From NCBI GenBank assembly GCA_027592975.1, contig JAQCJS010000117.1:1-5033 (forward strand): a stretch of DNA of 5,033 bases, written 5' to 3'. This DNA comes from Chloroflexota bacterium. Lineage in GTDB: Bacteria > Chloroflexota > Dehalococcoidia > UBA2979. Positions 4,634 to 5,033 of the stretch are shown piece after piece. Both the position numbers and the translations under genes were made by a program. Position 1 is the stretch's first letter, and the number at the start of each line of letters is the position of its first letter. Below the pieces are notes generated by a model. It was not told the DNA's origin. It ran no database searches and saw only the letters and a list, made by a program, of their open reading frames with translations.

Positions 4634-5033
4634 ATGGCAGCATCCGTCCCCGGCGCGCCCCGCCTCTACCGCTCGCCCCTGGCCATCAGCGGCGCCATCG
4701 GCGCGTGCGTCGGCCTGCTGATCTTCGCCGTCTTCGGTGTCCGCAGCCTGGCGCAGACCCAAGCGGAGGCCGCCGCGCAGCCGATCGTGGAGGTCGCCAC
4801 GGTCGCCCCGGGGCGCATCCGCACGGAGCTCTTCTACACGGGCCTCGTGCAGGCGCCTCAGCAGGCGACAGTGACCGCGCTCACCGCTGGGACGCTGACC
4901 AGCACCAGCGCCGAAGTCGGCGCGTCCGTCCGCGCTGGCGACCGGCTGGGCAACCTGACCACGGAGTCGCTCCCCGCACAACTGCAGCAGGCGCAGGCGG
5001 ACCTCCGCGCGGCCGAGGCGCGCCGCGGCCAGT
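4634..5033 (+). CDS. HlyD/AcrA-type efflux adaptor, N-terminal part, truncated at right edge
   Basis: An ATG at 4634 with a GGAGAG ribosome site opens a frame that has no stop before the window ends; 133 complete codons are visible. A short N-terminal tail is followed by a membrane helix (about residues 16-35) and a QTQAEAAAQ linker. PIVEVATVAPGRIRTELFYTGLV (about 50-72) is the typical first strand region of periplasmic adaptors. The half-lipoyl motif ATVTALTAGTLTSTSAEVGASVRAGDRLGNL follows (about 78-108). From about residue 112 the sequence becomes LPAQLQQAQADLRAAEARRGQ, a heptad-like start of a helical hairpin. Unlike the divergent adaptor, this one therefore appears to have a coiled-coil arm, as in MacA- or AcrA-type proteins. 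Its partner (MacB-like ABC, RND or MFS transporter) would be expected just downstream, outside the window. Family assignment is strong; transporter class and substrate are unknown. Confidence 0.85.
   Translation, partial: MAASVPGAPRLYRSPLAISGAIGACVGLLIFAVFGVRSLAQTQAEAAAQPIVEVATVAPGRIRTELFYTGLVQAPQQATVTALTAGTLTSTSAEVGASVRAGDRLGNLTTESLPAQLQQAQADLRAAEARRGQ

Overview
This window is very GC-rich (roughly 70% by eye), with strong G/C preference at third codon positions, GTG/ATG starts and dense gene packing. It carries two functional blocks that converge on a short region of decayed coding sequence. The gene families point to a high-GC, probably monoderm bacterium such as an actinomycete or a member of the Chloroflexota. 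The evidence is an arsenate reductase with an N-terminal helical domain, a phosphatase-like partner of the kind often fused to ArsR in these groups, and a membrane adaptor lacking the long hairpin that reaches an outer-membrane channel. The taxon is an inference; no rRNA or other phylogenetic marker is present.

Left block, + strand (1-1831): an arsenic detoxification operon. It begins with the C-terminal part of a low-molecular-weight phosphatase-family protein, truncated by the window edge. After 28 nt comes an arsC-type arsenate reductase (339-974). Its stop overlaps the start of a GlpF-type aquaglyceroporin (971-1831) in an ATGA. The implied logic is that ArsC reduces arsenate to arsenite, which leaves through the aquaglyceroporin down its gradient. 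No ArsB or Acr3 pump is visible here.

Middle (1832-2223): there is no intact gene. The minus strand holds a start-less remnant of the C-terminal ATPase end of a sensor histidine kinase (about 1855-2073). An imperfect palindrome lies just downstream of the MFS gene.

Right block: a minus-strand operon encodes a HlyD-type membrane adaptor (3740-4447) followed by an MFS_3-type exporter (2224-3708) that has two extra N-terminal hydrophobic segments. A 12-codon open frame joins the two genes through two successive 4-nt stop/start overlaps. A second, different HlyD/AcrA-type adaptor gene starts divergently at 4634 and runs off the right edge. The 186-bp space between the two adaptor genes contains several dyads, a run of 12-bp-period repeats and a TATAGT box, so it is probably a shared control region for two export systems. 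Nothing in the window is clearly a new system. The most unusual points are the coupled mini-ORF, the exporter's N-terminal extension, the divergent adaptor control region, and the substituted selectivity filter in the arsenic-linked channel.
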